The notes under the pieces are model-generated. The model saw only the letters and a program-made list of their open reading frames with translations. It searched no databases and had not been told where the DNA came from. From NCBI GenBank assembly GCA_020205615.1, contig CM035164.1:123686307-123750306 (forward strand): a DNA stretch of 64,000 nt, in the 5' to 3' direction. This document shows, piece by piece, positions 36,640 to 49,700 of this stretch. The position numbers and the translations under genes were made by a program. The number at the start of each line of letters is the position of its first letter. Position 1 is the first letter of the stretch. This DNA comes from Panax quinquefolius. Lineage: Eukaryota; Streptophyta; Magnoliopsida; Apiales; Araliaceae.

Positions 36640-37183
36640 TTAGTTTTTTAGCCTAAACACTCCCTTAGCCTAAGATTAAAAAGAGCACAAATTTTGTAAA
36701 TTAATTTATTATATTATAGTATATATGTTGTATTATTTTTATAAATATAGAAGTCTAGAAATGGAAAAAAAAATCTCATTGACAATCTTCGAATAGTCAT
36801 ATTTATAACAGGGAACATGTATTTTCATTGTAGTATAAACCATTTATTTAATGTTATTTGAAAAATAGTTTGTGTTGATTAATTTCACATCCAAAGTGAA
36901 ATTGTGAAAACAATAAAATAGAACTAGCAATTTTACCTTTCAATTATTTGATTAGACTTAAAATTTTGTGTTTTAATCATTTTCCTTTTTCTTCTAAAAT
37001 TAGAAATGTATTTTAATTTCTTGAAATAAATTTATTACATTTTATATTTAAAATTAATATGATTTTATTCAAGTTATGAGAACAACAAATATAATACATA
37101 TTAGTTTACATCTTGTTTTGACAAAAAAATAATAATAATTTTGTGTCAAGTTTAAATTTTAAAATATCCTGAATGAATAGTCA

Positions 37184-37211
<28 letters not shown>
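37184..37211. repeat. (AT)n microsatellite
   Basis: Uninterrupted AT dinucleotide run of about 28 bases. Confidence 0.95.
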
Positions 37212-37215
<4 letters not shown>

Positions 37216-37968
37216 TTTTGAAATGAAATTAAAGAGAGATAGTGACATGCATAGCAGTAACACAAATCCCCCAGATGCCATAATGATGACCGAAAAAGAT
37301 ATTAAATAGGGACAGGCCAAGGGCCTGGCCTGTGTGATAAAATCAAAATTAACAAAAAGCCGAGAAAAATCTGATTTTCCTCTTCCCTTTTGCCTTTTCC
37401 CTCTTCTTTTTCTTTAATTTTTTGTTTGTTAGTTTATGTAGTGCGATGAGCAGAAACTGTCCAAAAGCTAAGATATTTTAGGTATTTTTACGTCGGCCCA
37501 ATAATTAAAAAACAAAAAACGACGCACATAAATACTCTATTCAGTTGAATGTTTGATATTTATATAAATATATATGGTTCCCTTACCAGCGAACTTTAAA
37601 CAGTCAACTAAAAACGAATTGACTATAACGATAATTTTTTTATCGCTATAATATATAAATCTCAATGGCAGACTTGTATTCTTTCGTATTGATACTCTTT
37701 TGTTCAAGGAAAATTATTATTTTTTTTTATGTCTATCTTAATAGAAATTCATAAAAGTCCCATTTTTTTTGTTGTCGATTTAGGCCCTTAAAAACTCAGA
37801 AAAGGCCGTACGACAAGTATCGTTCACTCTTAATAATAACGGATCTCACTGAAAATAGTTAATGATGATGAATTTTCACTTCTAATCTCAGCCATTAGTT
37901 CCTATATTGAACGATAGAGGTGATATTTAACTATTTTTTATCTATATCAAGTACTTGCTAGGGATCAT

Positions 37969-37972
<4 letters not shown>

Positions 37973-38008
<36 letters not shown>
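37973..38008. repeat. (AT)n microsatellite
   Basis: Uninterrupted AT dinucleotide run of about 36 bases. Confidence 0.95.
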
Positions 38009-38010
<2 letters not shown>

Positions 38011-38172
38011 CAAAGCTTTGAGGTTCAAGCCATGGTGCCTTCCTCTTTTTTTTTAAATCATTAGCAAAATGAATATATATTCTAAATCTGGTTATATTTT
38101 TAGTGAATCAAAACTTGATTCTTAAAAGTAATAAACTCTTATAATCATAATCACATTAGAAACATAAAAAAA

Positions 38173-40071
38173 GGGTTAAATTCAGATGACCACCTGGGGT
38201 TTGGGTGGTTTCCACTTAACCATCTGTAATCAATAAAGCTACATTTAAACTCCCGACTTTTTGAGTTAAAGTGAAAACGTCACATTTTCCATCCAACTTA
38301 ACTCTGCGTGTATGTCAGACGCCAAAAGCGCGTGAAAAGGGGATTTAACAATTAAAAAAGACTGAAATACCCCCTTCTTCTCCAATTCTCTCATTTCTCA
38401 CTCCTCAAACTGATTTTGATCCCGATTTTGATCTCCAAAATTTGCAGGCCCACCTCACCCTCTTTGCTCTACTTGCGCCAACTCTGTAGAACTAAGACCC
38501 CCACAAAACCCAACAATTTCGGCCATAGCTTCAAGCTCCTCCAATGGGGTCTTGCTCGTTAAGGGTTATATGGAGAAATCAAACTCTGTTTCCGGTTTTG
38601 CTAATAAGGTAATTGGGGCACTCCCTTTAATCGGCCTTTTTGCTTGGATATCATCTTCTTCTTCTCTTTTTTTCAGATCGATTCATTAGATTCCCCCAAA
38701 CTGTTGACATTTATATTTATCATCGGAACTGTCATCTTCTCCTTCTCTTTTTTTATTTCGATGATAGAAGAGCAAATTTAAAAAAAGGAAGGATAAAAGG
38801 ATGAAGCTTAGTCATCTTCTCCCCCAAACTCTCGGTCTCCACTTGTTTAATAAAATACCTCAACAAAGAAATGGGCACAAATACTCTGTTTTGGGCTATT
38901 CAATTGGTATTGTGGAACATATTTGGAAAATATGAGTAATAGAACTTAAGTAATGGAGAGAGAGTTAGTGGGTTTGTAAGTCATATTAGTGGCAAGAAGG
39001 AGGTGGCATTCAGGAGAGCAATTGATCACTTACTAACCTCATGAAAAGCTTGAGCTGTCAACAAAATTAAGAGCATAAGTGTGTGATGACTAAGCTAGCA
39101 ACGGATGAATATGGAGCAGGGGAGGCTGCCCACCACCTCCATTCCATTTCTTGTTTCTTCTCTTTCTTTAATTGTTAATCATACCCACGCCACCCGAACC
39201 AAAGATCAAATTCCTAAATTTTCTAAAATTTAGTGGGTTCGGTTAAAGAGGAAGAAGGAGCTTAAGAGGACTGCAGTTGTAGAGAAATTTGGAACTAATT
39301 CTGAGATCAAAGGCACTACAACATCATTGAATTGGCAATTTGCAGCGAAATAGGAGGCATGTGTAAGTTTCATAAAGATTTATATATAAATAGGTTGATT
39401 TATATAGTTTATGTGCGAATTTGGGTAAATTGTATTTAAGGTATCCATGAATTAGCAGAATGGAGCTTAGTTGTTGTTCGGAGTTATATGGATGAAAAAT
39501 ATGGATCAAACCATACATAATTGGTTGTGAATTTTGAAATTTAAAGAATGCACTTGTATTGTTTGACAAAAGTCCTATTAGGGACTGTTTTGTTTAAAGA
39601 TTGAAATTTAGTAGAGGTTGATGCCAAGAATAAGTGAAATGTATCTATATTCCATTAAGGTGGAATTTCTGAAATCTGAACTTTGGTTAAAAGTAGATTT
39701 CAAATTTCATAGTTGAAATAATTGGATTTTAACTTTTAGACTGTTTTGATTCCGGTTTCTCTGTTGGTTTTATATCTACTTAGAATCTTAAACATTAATT
39801 TGACCTCCTCTCCCTGTTGATTTGATATTCAGCATATTAGGGGAAGAGAGAGAGTAAGTCAGTGTGTAAAATCAAAAGCTTAATTTTGATATGGAATCAT
39901 AAGTCTTCTTGAGGGTAATTAAGTCTTTAGCCAAATCATTTAACGGAGTTAAGACGGAAAACATTTTTTCACTTTAACTCAAAAAGTCAGGAGTTTAAAT
40001 GTAACTTTACTGACTACAAATGGTTAAGTGAAAAAGCGCTTAAACCCCATGTGGTCATATGAACTTGACCC
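38173..40071. mobile_element. Mutator-like element with long TIRs
   Basis: The left ~145 bp (38173-38315) is matched inverted by 39925-40071; both outer ends start GGGT(T/C)AA(A/G)TTC and share AACTCC(C/T)GACTTTTTGAGT. An 8-bp TAAAAAAA flanks both sides, though this is weak in A-rich DNA. The interior has no transposase. 38380-38640 has CT-rich leader-like sequence and a short frame from ATG at 38544 that ends at a GTAAT splice-like site, suggesting captured gene sequence. The right end lies 276 bp from the DEP1 stop codon, so it abuts the 3' UTR of that gene. Confidence 0.72.
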
Positions 40072-40347
40072 TAAAAAAAATAAACAGGAAGCAAACAACG
40101 AACACCACCACAAGGTAACTTTTATTGGAAATGCTGAGCTTTTTTCGGACAAATTAAAAGAGAATCAATTGTGGAGTAATTAAGCAAAGAATTCAATTCT
40201 CATGGAAGTTGAATAATAATGACTAATGCGTTTCACATTTATTTATTCAAATATAAGCTGTAATTTATATATCATTCATGCATGCATTAGGTAAAAATAA
40301 GCAATAACCCCATACAAATACATTCCAAGAAGAGAACACACCCAATC

Positions 40348-40439
40348 CTAGATTTCTGAAAAAGATGTTACCGTCCTATATCCATGATTCTCTGGAAGCA
40401 GTCCATTTCCTGGCCGGACAGATATGATCACCTCCAAAC
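40348..40439 (-). CDS. DEP1: DEP1 exon 12 with stop
   Basis: Residues 500-528, [20 protein letters not shown] to FSEI, then TAG. The 3' UTR runs left from 40347. Confidence 0.94.
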
Positions 40440-43400
40440 CTGAAACAAGTAGTATTAAAATTCAAATGTCAGTGCTGAAGGAAAATCCTATACACACCAA
40501 AAGCTATCTGTATGCACTCTCTCAGAAACCAAGCCATAAGAATATACTAGTCCTTTAGGCAAAACCTTCATAGTAATTGGATCCGACGGCCTTAAAAATG
40601 TGTTTTCAAATTCTTTGTTTTTTTTTTGGGAAACAGTACATTGGATAACCTATCAAAAGTGAGATGGGTTTTACCTGCTGCCTTTGCAGCTACGCCTTCT
40701 TGATAGACGTCAGTAATAAACAAAATCTCTGATGGCTTATGCACACCAAGAGTCTCTGAAATTTCAATATAACTTCTTGTTTCTTTCTTGTTCCTAAGCA
40801 AAAATAGAAGAATAGGATGGTTTTTTTAGTGAAAAACCGAGTCGGTATAACTTCTTGTTTCTTTCTTATTGAAATTATTATGGAAATTCAAAATATTACC
40901 CCACTGTGGTATCAAAATATCCACACAAGTAATTTCTCAAGTCACCATAATTTGTGTAGCCAAACAAAAGCCTCTGCGCCAATCTGCTACCGCTGGAATA
41001 TATGTATACCTGAGGAGGAGAGAAAAATATAAAGTTACTCAAAACTTGAAACAATTCTATTTCAGAGATAATGAACTGCAACTAACACAAGACTATATAT
41101 ACTCAAAAATAAATATCCTAAAAATGCTAAACATATGCCCCGGGTACACAAAAATGAATATACGCAGTATCCCTTGGGCATTGCGCCAACCCCAAATGTA
41201 GTAACTGGGGAAGCAAGTATCTAGGCCCCTGTGGTCAGCTTACTATGTTACTTATGATGACCAAAAATGATACATGTATAGGGCAAAGGTGAAAAAATGC
41301 CCCTGATGTTTATCCAAAGTCCCACTTCCACTCTGAACTTTTTTTTTTTTCAAAAGTACACTTGACATTATAAAACGTAGCTCAAATATACCCTTCCCGT
41401 TAAAAAAATGCTAGCTAGACAAACAAATGTTAATTTATTTTTGATGTGGCCGACACGTGTAAAAAATAAAAGTTAATAAAAAAAAATATTTCTTCTTTCT
41501 TCTTCTTCTTTTCTCTCTCTAATCTCCTTTCTCTATTTTTTTTCATCTGCGCCATACGAAACCTCTATGATAAAAAAAACCCCAAATCAAAACCCCACCA
41601 ATTAAGATCTGTATACAAATCAAAGCCACATCAGCCTTTCCCTGCTTACTCCTCATCAGATTTGAACTTGAATTGATGAAGAAATTGGCTAAAAATTACC
41701 TCCGCGATACAAAGTTCACTATCATACGTTTGAGGTGAGATTTCATCATTATTTTGAGCTTTTTGTTACTGATTTTGGTATAATTCTACTCGAAATTTGT
41801 TGGGGAACAAAGCTCAGTCATTTGCAAGCTCTAATCGAATGATCTGTTTGGATTGAAAGCAAGATTTTAGGGTTTTTTTTAGTTTCATGATTTAGCAAAA
41901 TTTCTGAATTTTGGGGTTGATTTTGAGATGATTTGATGAGGTTTGTGCTCCTAATCTTTTTGAAATTTCTGTTTGGTTCTCTTTCCAAACTTAATTTTAA
42001 TCGGTTGATGTCATTTTGTGTGTGGGGGTGATGAAGATTCTGCAAATTGCTTTGTTTTTGCATTTCTCTGTTTTTTGGGAATGGAGGGAGTATATAATTC
42101 TACGAGGCTGTGATTGTAACACCCCGAACCTGATACAAGCCCGAAGTGATACACGCCACAAGTCCAAAGGCAACAATATCAATAACACGCAGCCCAAACA
42201 AAGAAACTCAACAATAATCTTAATTTAAAACCCAACAATATATATATATTAATTCAATCCAAATGAAATACCAATAAATACCACATTCAAATAACGGAGA
42301 CGCTACTCTTCGAAATTAAGAGTTTTATCAAAATTCATCAACAAAAGAAATAATATCTAAAACTAAACTCCAACTATTCCAAGCGCATCAAATAAATGCT
42401 CAGCTTTCAACGATGAGACTTGTAAAAATATCATTTGCAAAAATACTTTTTCGAAAGCGCGTAAGTTGGAGGATGGGTTAGTGTTACGAGCAGACATAAG
42501 ACCTGGTGTGGCGTCTTTGAGCTGCCCACATATGATGCGGTGTTCAATAAAGCGTTAGTGATCGAGAAGGGCTTAGTAGAAATGGAGAAAGGAAAGAACA
42601 ATAAGAGAGAAAAGCTATCCAGGGGAGAGTCGAGCCATGGAGGACCTACGAAGAAGTCGAATATACAAACCACTAAATTTAGAGGAAATCAAGGAAACCA
42701 ATGGAATCAAGAGAACAAGCTGAGGTGTACGAGGTGTGGTAGGAACCACCCAAACAAGGAATGCCGTTGGAATACGGGAGCGTGTTTTCATTGTGGAGAT
42801 TTCGGCCATAGGATTACGCAATGCCACAAGAACCCTCCACCAAAAAGAGATGGGAAAGAAGAGGAAATAACGTTGGCAAGTCTGAGGCCAACTCGAGGAC
42901 GTGTGTTTCAGCTTTCAGGCAACCAAAATTAAGGTATAAAACTCTTTTGTCAATTGTGCTAATTAGTTAAATAATAATTTTTTCTTCATCATGTAATATT
43001 TATGTTTTCTTTAGAATTGTGATTTGGGAATTTGGAGGACCAAATTCTTTTAAGGTGGGTAGAATGAATGTAACAATCGGGTTTTCTATAATAATAATAA
43101 TAATTAAATAGTAAGATAATACTAACTGACATCTGTTAACTAAATCCTACATTTAAGGATTTGTGTTATATTTTAAAAACAAAGGGATAACTATAGTTTT
43201 AAATTTGAATTAACATCTATTTGTTCTCATCTTTTAAAACGCTGGGATTGGGATAATATTAATGAGGGTTTGAGAAAGAAATATCAGACGAGAGAGAGAA
43301 AAAAAAGAACGTAAAAACTTATTTGGCTTTGGAACTACTGCAAAATAGAGAAGAAAGGAAGAAAAATCAAAAAGGTAAAACCTAAACCCTTCTTTTAAAA

Positions 43401-43686
43401 TTGTGAGATAATATTTGTATTATATATGAAAATTTTAGATTTTTAAAGCCTGAAAATGGTGTTATGTATGTGGTTTTTGTGAAAATAAATGATATTTTTT
43501 TAATCATATATATATATATATATATAATTATTTCGGTATAGATGTGCGAAAATTTTAGCCAGGGTAAACTTGTAGAGTTTGTAATTTCATTGACGTGTGT
43601 TAGTATAATTGTATAATTACATATTGACTATCGTGCCTGTAGGTGTATATATATGTGTGTGGGTAAGGAATCTTTTTATCTTTAGA

Positions 43687-43726
<40 letters not shown>

Positions 43727-46700
43727 ATTTTTAGTAGAAGTTTTGAGTTACGTATATATAAATGATTAGTATACATTCTTGATCATGGTTATTGTTTGTA
43801 ATTATATGTGTAGGTATTGGTATCTTGCATGAAATTATTATTTATAACTATAAAATGAATTCTAAACTAATAACAAAAAATATTTGTTTTAATTTTAAAT
43901 TTATAGTTTCAATATTTAAGTTATTATAATTTAAGAAGATTATTATAATTTTAGGTATATTAATTAAATACATATTGAATTAAAAATAAATAAATATTAC
44001 TCCCTCCGTCCCAGGATAAAAGTCCTGGTGGACTTTTCACGCATATTAAGAAGAGGAATAAAATGACAAAATTGTCTATAATAATGTCATTAAATATGGA
44101 GAGAGAATTAGAATAAGAAAAGTATGAGATATTTAATGCTACGGGCATAATAGGAAAAAATATATAAAAGTTTGGTTATTAAAAGAAAGTGGACATTTAA
44201 CATGGGACAACCCAAAATAGTAATAAGGACTTTTATCCTGGGACGGAGGGAGTAAATATTAGTGTAAGATATAAAAGGTGTACGCCTTAGTAAGTCCTAA
44301 ATTTAATATTAAATATTGAATTCAATTTATAGTTATAAATATACTTGCATAATAATTTCATGCAAGATACCAATACCTACACATAATTACAAACAATAAC
44401 CATGATCTAGAATGTATACTAATTATTTATATACACAGAACTCCAAACTTCTACTACCATCATATATATATATATCACTATTCTAAAAATCTCCGCCTAG
44501 GCGCTAGGCTCCTCAGGCGCCTCACCTAGGCCCAAGGTGGCAAAAAAATTCCTCCAAGAAATTAGGCATTTTTTTTATTTTAACAACTAACCAAACCAAA
44601 TCTTGATATATTTATTTTTCTAATGATTTACCATATTCATAATACAGGTTGTAGCATATCAAATCACAACAAGAAGTGAACAATATCAAATCAAAATGGA
44701 TAATTTTATTATAGTTGTAATTTTTTGAACTCAGATGCGTACCAACTTCAAATTATATAAATGATGATACATTTGTAATATTTAATTTAATTCAATATAA
44801 TTCTTAAATTTATGTTTAGTTTCTTAAGTTTTAATATTGAATTAAATTCTTGAAATTTTAAATTTTATTATTTAATAGCAATCTTATTTATAAATAAAAC
44901 TAATACGTTAAAAATATGTTTGAACTTTAACATTAGCAATATGGATATGTCTTTGACTTTAAGAAAAGACCTTTAGTATAGATTGTTTTGCTTTATATTA
45001 TTATTTCGTTTGGATAAATATAAGATAAAATATTAAAATTGGTTTAAAATAAAAAATCCCGCCTAGGCCCCGTAGGCGCTAGGCCCCCCTCGGCCGCCCG
45101 CCTTCCACTTAGCGCCTTTTAGAACATAAATATATATATATATGCACACATCTAAAGATAAAAGATTCCTTGCCCACACATACATATATATACACCTACA
45201 AGCACCATAGTCAATATGTAATTATACAATTATACTAACACACGTCAATGCAATTACAAACTCTGCAAGTCTACTCTGACTAAAATTTTCGCACACCTGT
45301 ACCGAAATAATTATATATATATGCGATTAAAAATATATCATTTATTTTCACAAAAACCACATACATAACACCATTTTCAGGATCTTGGCTTTAAAAATCT
45401 AAAATTTTCATATATAATACAAATATTATCTCATAATTGAAAAGAAGGATTTAAGTTTTACCTTTTTGAATTTTCTTCCTTTCTTCTTCTCTGTTCTGCA
45501 GTAGTCCCAAAGCCAAATAAATGTTTACGTTCTTCTCTCTCTCTAGTTTGATATTTCTTTCTCAAACCCTCATTAATATCATCCCAATCCCAGCGTTTTA
45601 AAAGATGAGAACATATAAATGTTAATTCAAATTTAAAAACCATAGGTATTCCTTTGTTTTTAAAATATAACACAAATCCTTAAATGTAGGATTTAGTTAA
45701 CAGATGACAGTTATTATTATTATTATAGAAAACAAGATTGTTACAATGATGATGAATGGTATGAGCTTATTGTCCAATTATTCTTCATTTTTTATCACCT
45801 GAAGTTGGAATTAACAGTAAAGTGCAGTGCGATTCAGATGTTAAATTCACAATACTCTGTCAGATACAAATTGATGATATTCACAAGCTAAAAGGTTTTC
45901 TTCATAGTTTCTTACTCACAAATATGTTTACAGGGTGCCGAAGATGAACTAAAGCATGTTGTGGGGATTGTTCAGCCAGTAAGTGTGACATTCCAGGTGA
46001 TCAAGGGCTTCAAATTATCCAATAGATGGAGTTTACACAAGTGACAGTGGCAACCCTCCCATGGTAAGTGAATATGAAAGACCCAAATGAAAATTGAGTA
46101 ATAAATATTGAAATACTTTGTGTAGATAAGTTCAATATAATGAGTTGATGGTACGTGATGAGATCTGTAACTCTCGTATGCAACTGGGGGTTGCAATTAA
46201 CGGAGGAGAAAGAGAATGGAGGAAGGAGATGAGAGAGAGAAGAAAAAAAAAAGGAGGAAGAAAGAATTTTTTTTTATTACCTTTTATTTTTGACACCTGT
46301 CAGCCACATCAAAAATAAATTAACATTTATTTGTATAACTTGCATTTTTTTAACGGGAAGGGTATATTTGAGCTACGTTTTATAACATTAAGCGTAAAAA
46401 AAAGTTCAGGGTAGAAGTGGGACTTCGAAAAAAACATCAGAGGTATTTTTGGACCTTTGCCCTATATATATATATATAACCAATTGAATTCAAAATGTAT
46501 GACAATCCAACAAAATTAAAGGTGTGGCTTCCAATTTTAGTTTTTGGGGAATGGATACATCTGAAGTTCTGAACAATAATAATTTTCTATTGTTGACAAG
46601 TTAAAAAAGACATCATGTGAACAATAGTAATTTGGCAAAAAGTGGTAACCGAAGTAGGGAGAGGGAGGACAAAATTAACCTGAAATAGAAAATTAAAACG

Positions 46701-49700
46701 AAAAGTGGGTATTTTGAGGGACAGGTTCTACTTACTTTGCCAAGAAAAAGTCCATCCATAATCCATGTACCTTTTCTTTCAATATACAATTCTGATCTAA
46801 TTACAAAATAAAAAACAAAAGCCAATTAAAATGTGAAACTAACCTTGATGCCCAAAGCATGCCACTTCTCAAGAGCTTCAGGTACATCATCAAAAACTAC
46901 GCCTTCTATTTCACTTTTCTGAAATCCAGTTCGCCATATATGACCCTGTGTGCTTAGATGTTAGTCAGATTCTAAGGATTCGAGGGAAAGAATAATGTGT
47001 GTATAACATGCATTTTGCTTACTTGTAATTGTTTCAAGGCAGTAATTTTCCTGTCAGCTTTTATCATTGCTTCCACATTAGCAACCAAAGCTGCAATCAC
47101 CTCCTCTTTCCCTGCGTCATTAGAGGGAATAGGCACAGCACCTATAATTCCTTGCTTCAGATCATCCTCTACCTGGAAGTAGAACATTAAAATATTATTG
47201 CGTTCCATATGCTAGTTTGAAAGAGAAATCAAGAACTTCGGATAACACATAAAATTGGAACCTATACTGCACTACAAACCATTAACTCAACTCAACAATG
47301 CCTTTATCCCAAACAAGTTGTGGAAGGCTGAAAATGAATCACAGGTGTAAACGTAAAGCGGAAAGGCAAGAGAAAAGGAAAATAAATAAAAGAAAGAGAA
47401 GATAGAATAAAATAATGCAACTAAAAGAATATAAGTAAAAGATTGTAAATAGAATAAAAACACAACCGCAAATAAAAATTTAAAAAATACGCATATATAG
47501 ATGAAATGATGCTAAAAAGAAACAAAGAAGAAAACTTGGGACAAGAGAGAGGGAATAAAAAAAAGATAGCACAAACGTAAAAACTAAAATAATGAGTTAG
47601 AAAATAATACTCAACATCACCTTTTATCCAAAACTAGACAATGCACATGTTATACTCATCAATGGCTTTCAAATCCCATCTTATGCATATGACACTCGGC
47701 TCCATATAGCATTGCTAACCACATCAGTATAAAATTTCCTTTCAACTTGGATGGGATTTTACAATTAACAACCCTGATGCACCACGCTACTTCAATGTTC
47801 AACCATCCATCTCTAATCTTGTGGCTAGCATCTCCCCCAACTCGCAACGAACCATTAGTGTTTTTTATTTTTGTTTAGAGAAATTCTCAACTATTGCTTG
47901 TGAGATGAACAGCCATACCAATTCCAGTAATGAAAAATATTAAGATAATGACAAAATTTTAAATAAACTAGTGAATACATGAGAGATAGAGAGAGAGAGG
48001 GGGGGATGGGGAGGAAGAGAGATGATACTTTGAAGATGAACCACCGTAAAGTGCATGTATTGGATGTTAAGTTCAAAGATATTATGTCTAACGCAATTTT
48101 CAGTTGTACAAAGACGATGCACCATGCATTTCAAAATAAACCAAGAAGACTAGAATGTAAAGTTATCCAGTTTTTGTTCACCATTATAAAGGAATGTCTG
48201 GAAGTTCTGAATTAATGTAACTAGTTATTCAAAAGAGATGTCATGTGAACTGCCTAACATGCTCTCACCTATGGACAAAGACACTCCCTGCTAATATTTT
48301 CTTGCTGAATTATAGACATTAGGACAAATTGAGAAAGAAACAGATCTAGAAAAACAAAACAACTTCTGAAACGAAGGGGAGAAAATAAGAACAAGGGCAA
48401 AGCAGCCTATAGTAGCCTGCCTATCGATAAATAGAAGTTTGCTTCGAAGTTCAAAAAATAAACTACAATCTAGGGTAAAATACATGAATAACAAAGAAAA
48501 CAATCACCCATCTCTTTTACTAAATGGTGGAATTATATGAAGATAAACTCTCTAGATCCAGTGGTATAATTCAGAAATTGTAAGAAGAAAAAGACTCACT
48601 TGAGAGCGTAACAACTTGATATCATCTTGAGTTTCTGCAGTATCGTATGTTGCATCTAGATGCCTTCCCACATTTTCACGGGCATATGGAAAGAGAATTT
48701 CAGTAACAAATGATATAGGAGTAGTAGTCCCTTCAATGTCAAGAACAATGCAACGCTGCCACACATTGTAATAAATAACTAGATGAATCAAAATCGCAAT
48801 AGTGAAGCTCACATAAGATTTATAGTAGAATGGGAGAATACTTCAATAACTTACATGTGAAGGCTCAAATTCATTATTTGAGATAACAGTCCCGGCCTTG
48901 ACAGACATACTCGCATTATAGGCACCTTTTAATACTCCTTTGAAACTATGGATTGGGCCATGATTAGGAGTTGAGCAGTCCAGACCAAACTGATGAAGTT
49001 TGATAGCAGCATCAAAGAGATAATGATAACATTCAGCCTGAAAAACAGTATACTGTCAGCTGGAGCACATCAAGATAAACTTAATTCCTTAAAGTTGCAT
49101 CAGTATAAAGAAAACAGATGAGTAAAAGAAAATACCTGCAGATTATGCGTCCGTAATTTATACACTTATTCAACATAAATAATTATTGTAACCATGATAC
49201 ACATTGTTAGAAACCTATATTCATTATTCAACAGGTTAAGTTTTTACTTTTTAGAGAAATTGTTAAGGTTTAGGAAAAATCATCTACTTTGTACTTTTTT
49301 TGTGGTAAGTTTCCAGTTTGTACTTGGTTCTTTGTTGGTGGAGTATGCACTGTGTTTACTTTGTGCATAATGAAGCTCCTTATTGTATCTCCTTATTGTA
49401 TCTCCGCACATGCAACTGGTAATTGAATGTGACAGAAACTGTTAAAGTATGATAAACATATTAGGTCCCTTCTATAGCAACTTAAACTCTTAAAGCGATT
49501 GGTAATTTAAAATTATATTATAAGGTATTTGCACGTTTTCACTAGGCTATGTCAAAATTGTCCACAACAGACAGTAGTAGAGTACGAGAACAAACTCAGA
49601 ATCAATTAATCAAGCTCATCAAGACCATGATCCTTATTGGTCAGGGAAAATACAAGAAGGGCCTAATGGGGTTTGTAGACCCCACCAGTTTTTTCAAAAA

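Larger units (their letters stand above)
36643..38172. other. intergenic, no gene seen
   Basis: AT-rich with two dinucleotide arrays. A small GC-richer island with CAGGCCAAGGGCCTGGCCTG at 37313-37332 is self-complementary. No gene supported. Confidence 0.5.
41281..46462. mobile_element. long-TIR DNA element with nested insertions, in DEP1 intron 9
   Basis: The left ~185 bp (41281-41470) is matched inverted by 46283-46462: GGGCAAAGGTG.., a run including AAAATGCCCCTGATGTTT/AAATACCTCTGATGTTT, AACGTAGCTCAAATATACCC and AAATAAATTAACATTTATTT. No transposase is visible. The interior has CT-rich leader-like sequence, exon-like pieces (41674-41732 and 45932-45979 plus) and nested gypsy LTRs, a Stowaway MITE and another TIR element. 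Flanks are TA-rich, so the target duplication is unclear. Long TIRs and gene-like cargo suggest a Mutator-like (Pack-MULE type) element. Confidence 0.68.

Noticed and set aside
37313..37332. GC-rich palindrome CAGGCCAAGGGCCTGGCCTG as a regulatory or RNA element
   Set aside because: Short self-complementary sequence with no gene, repeat partner or terminator context to support a role.
46997..47182. Plus-strand frame over DEP1 exon 8
   Set aside because: Antisense shadow of a conserved exon.
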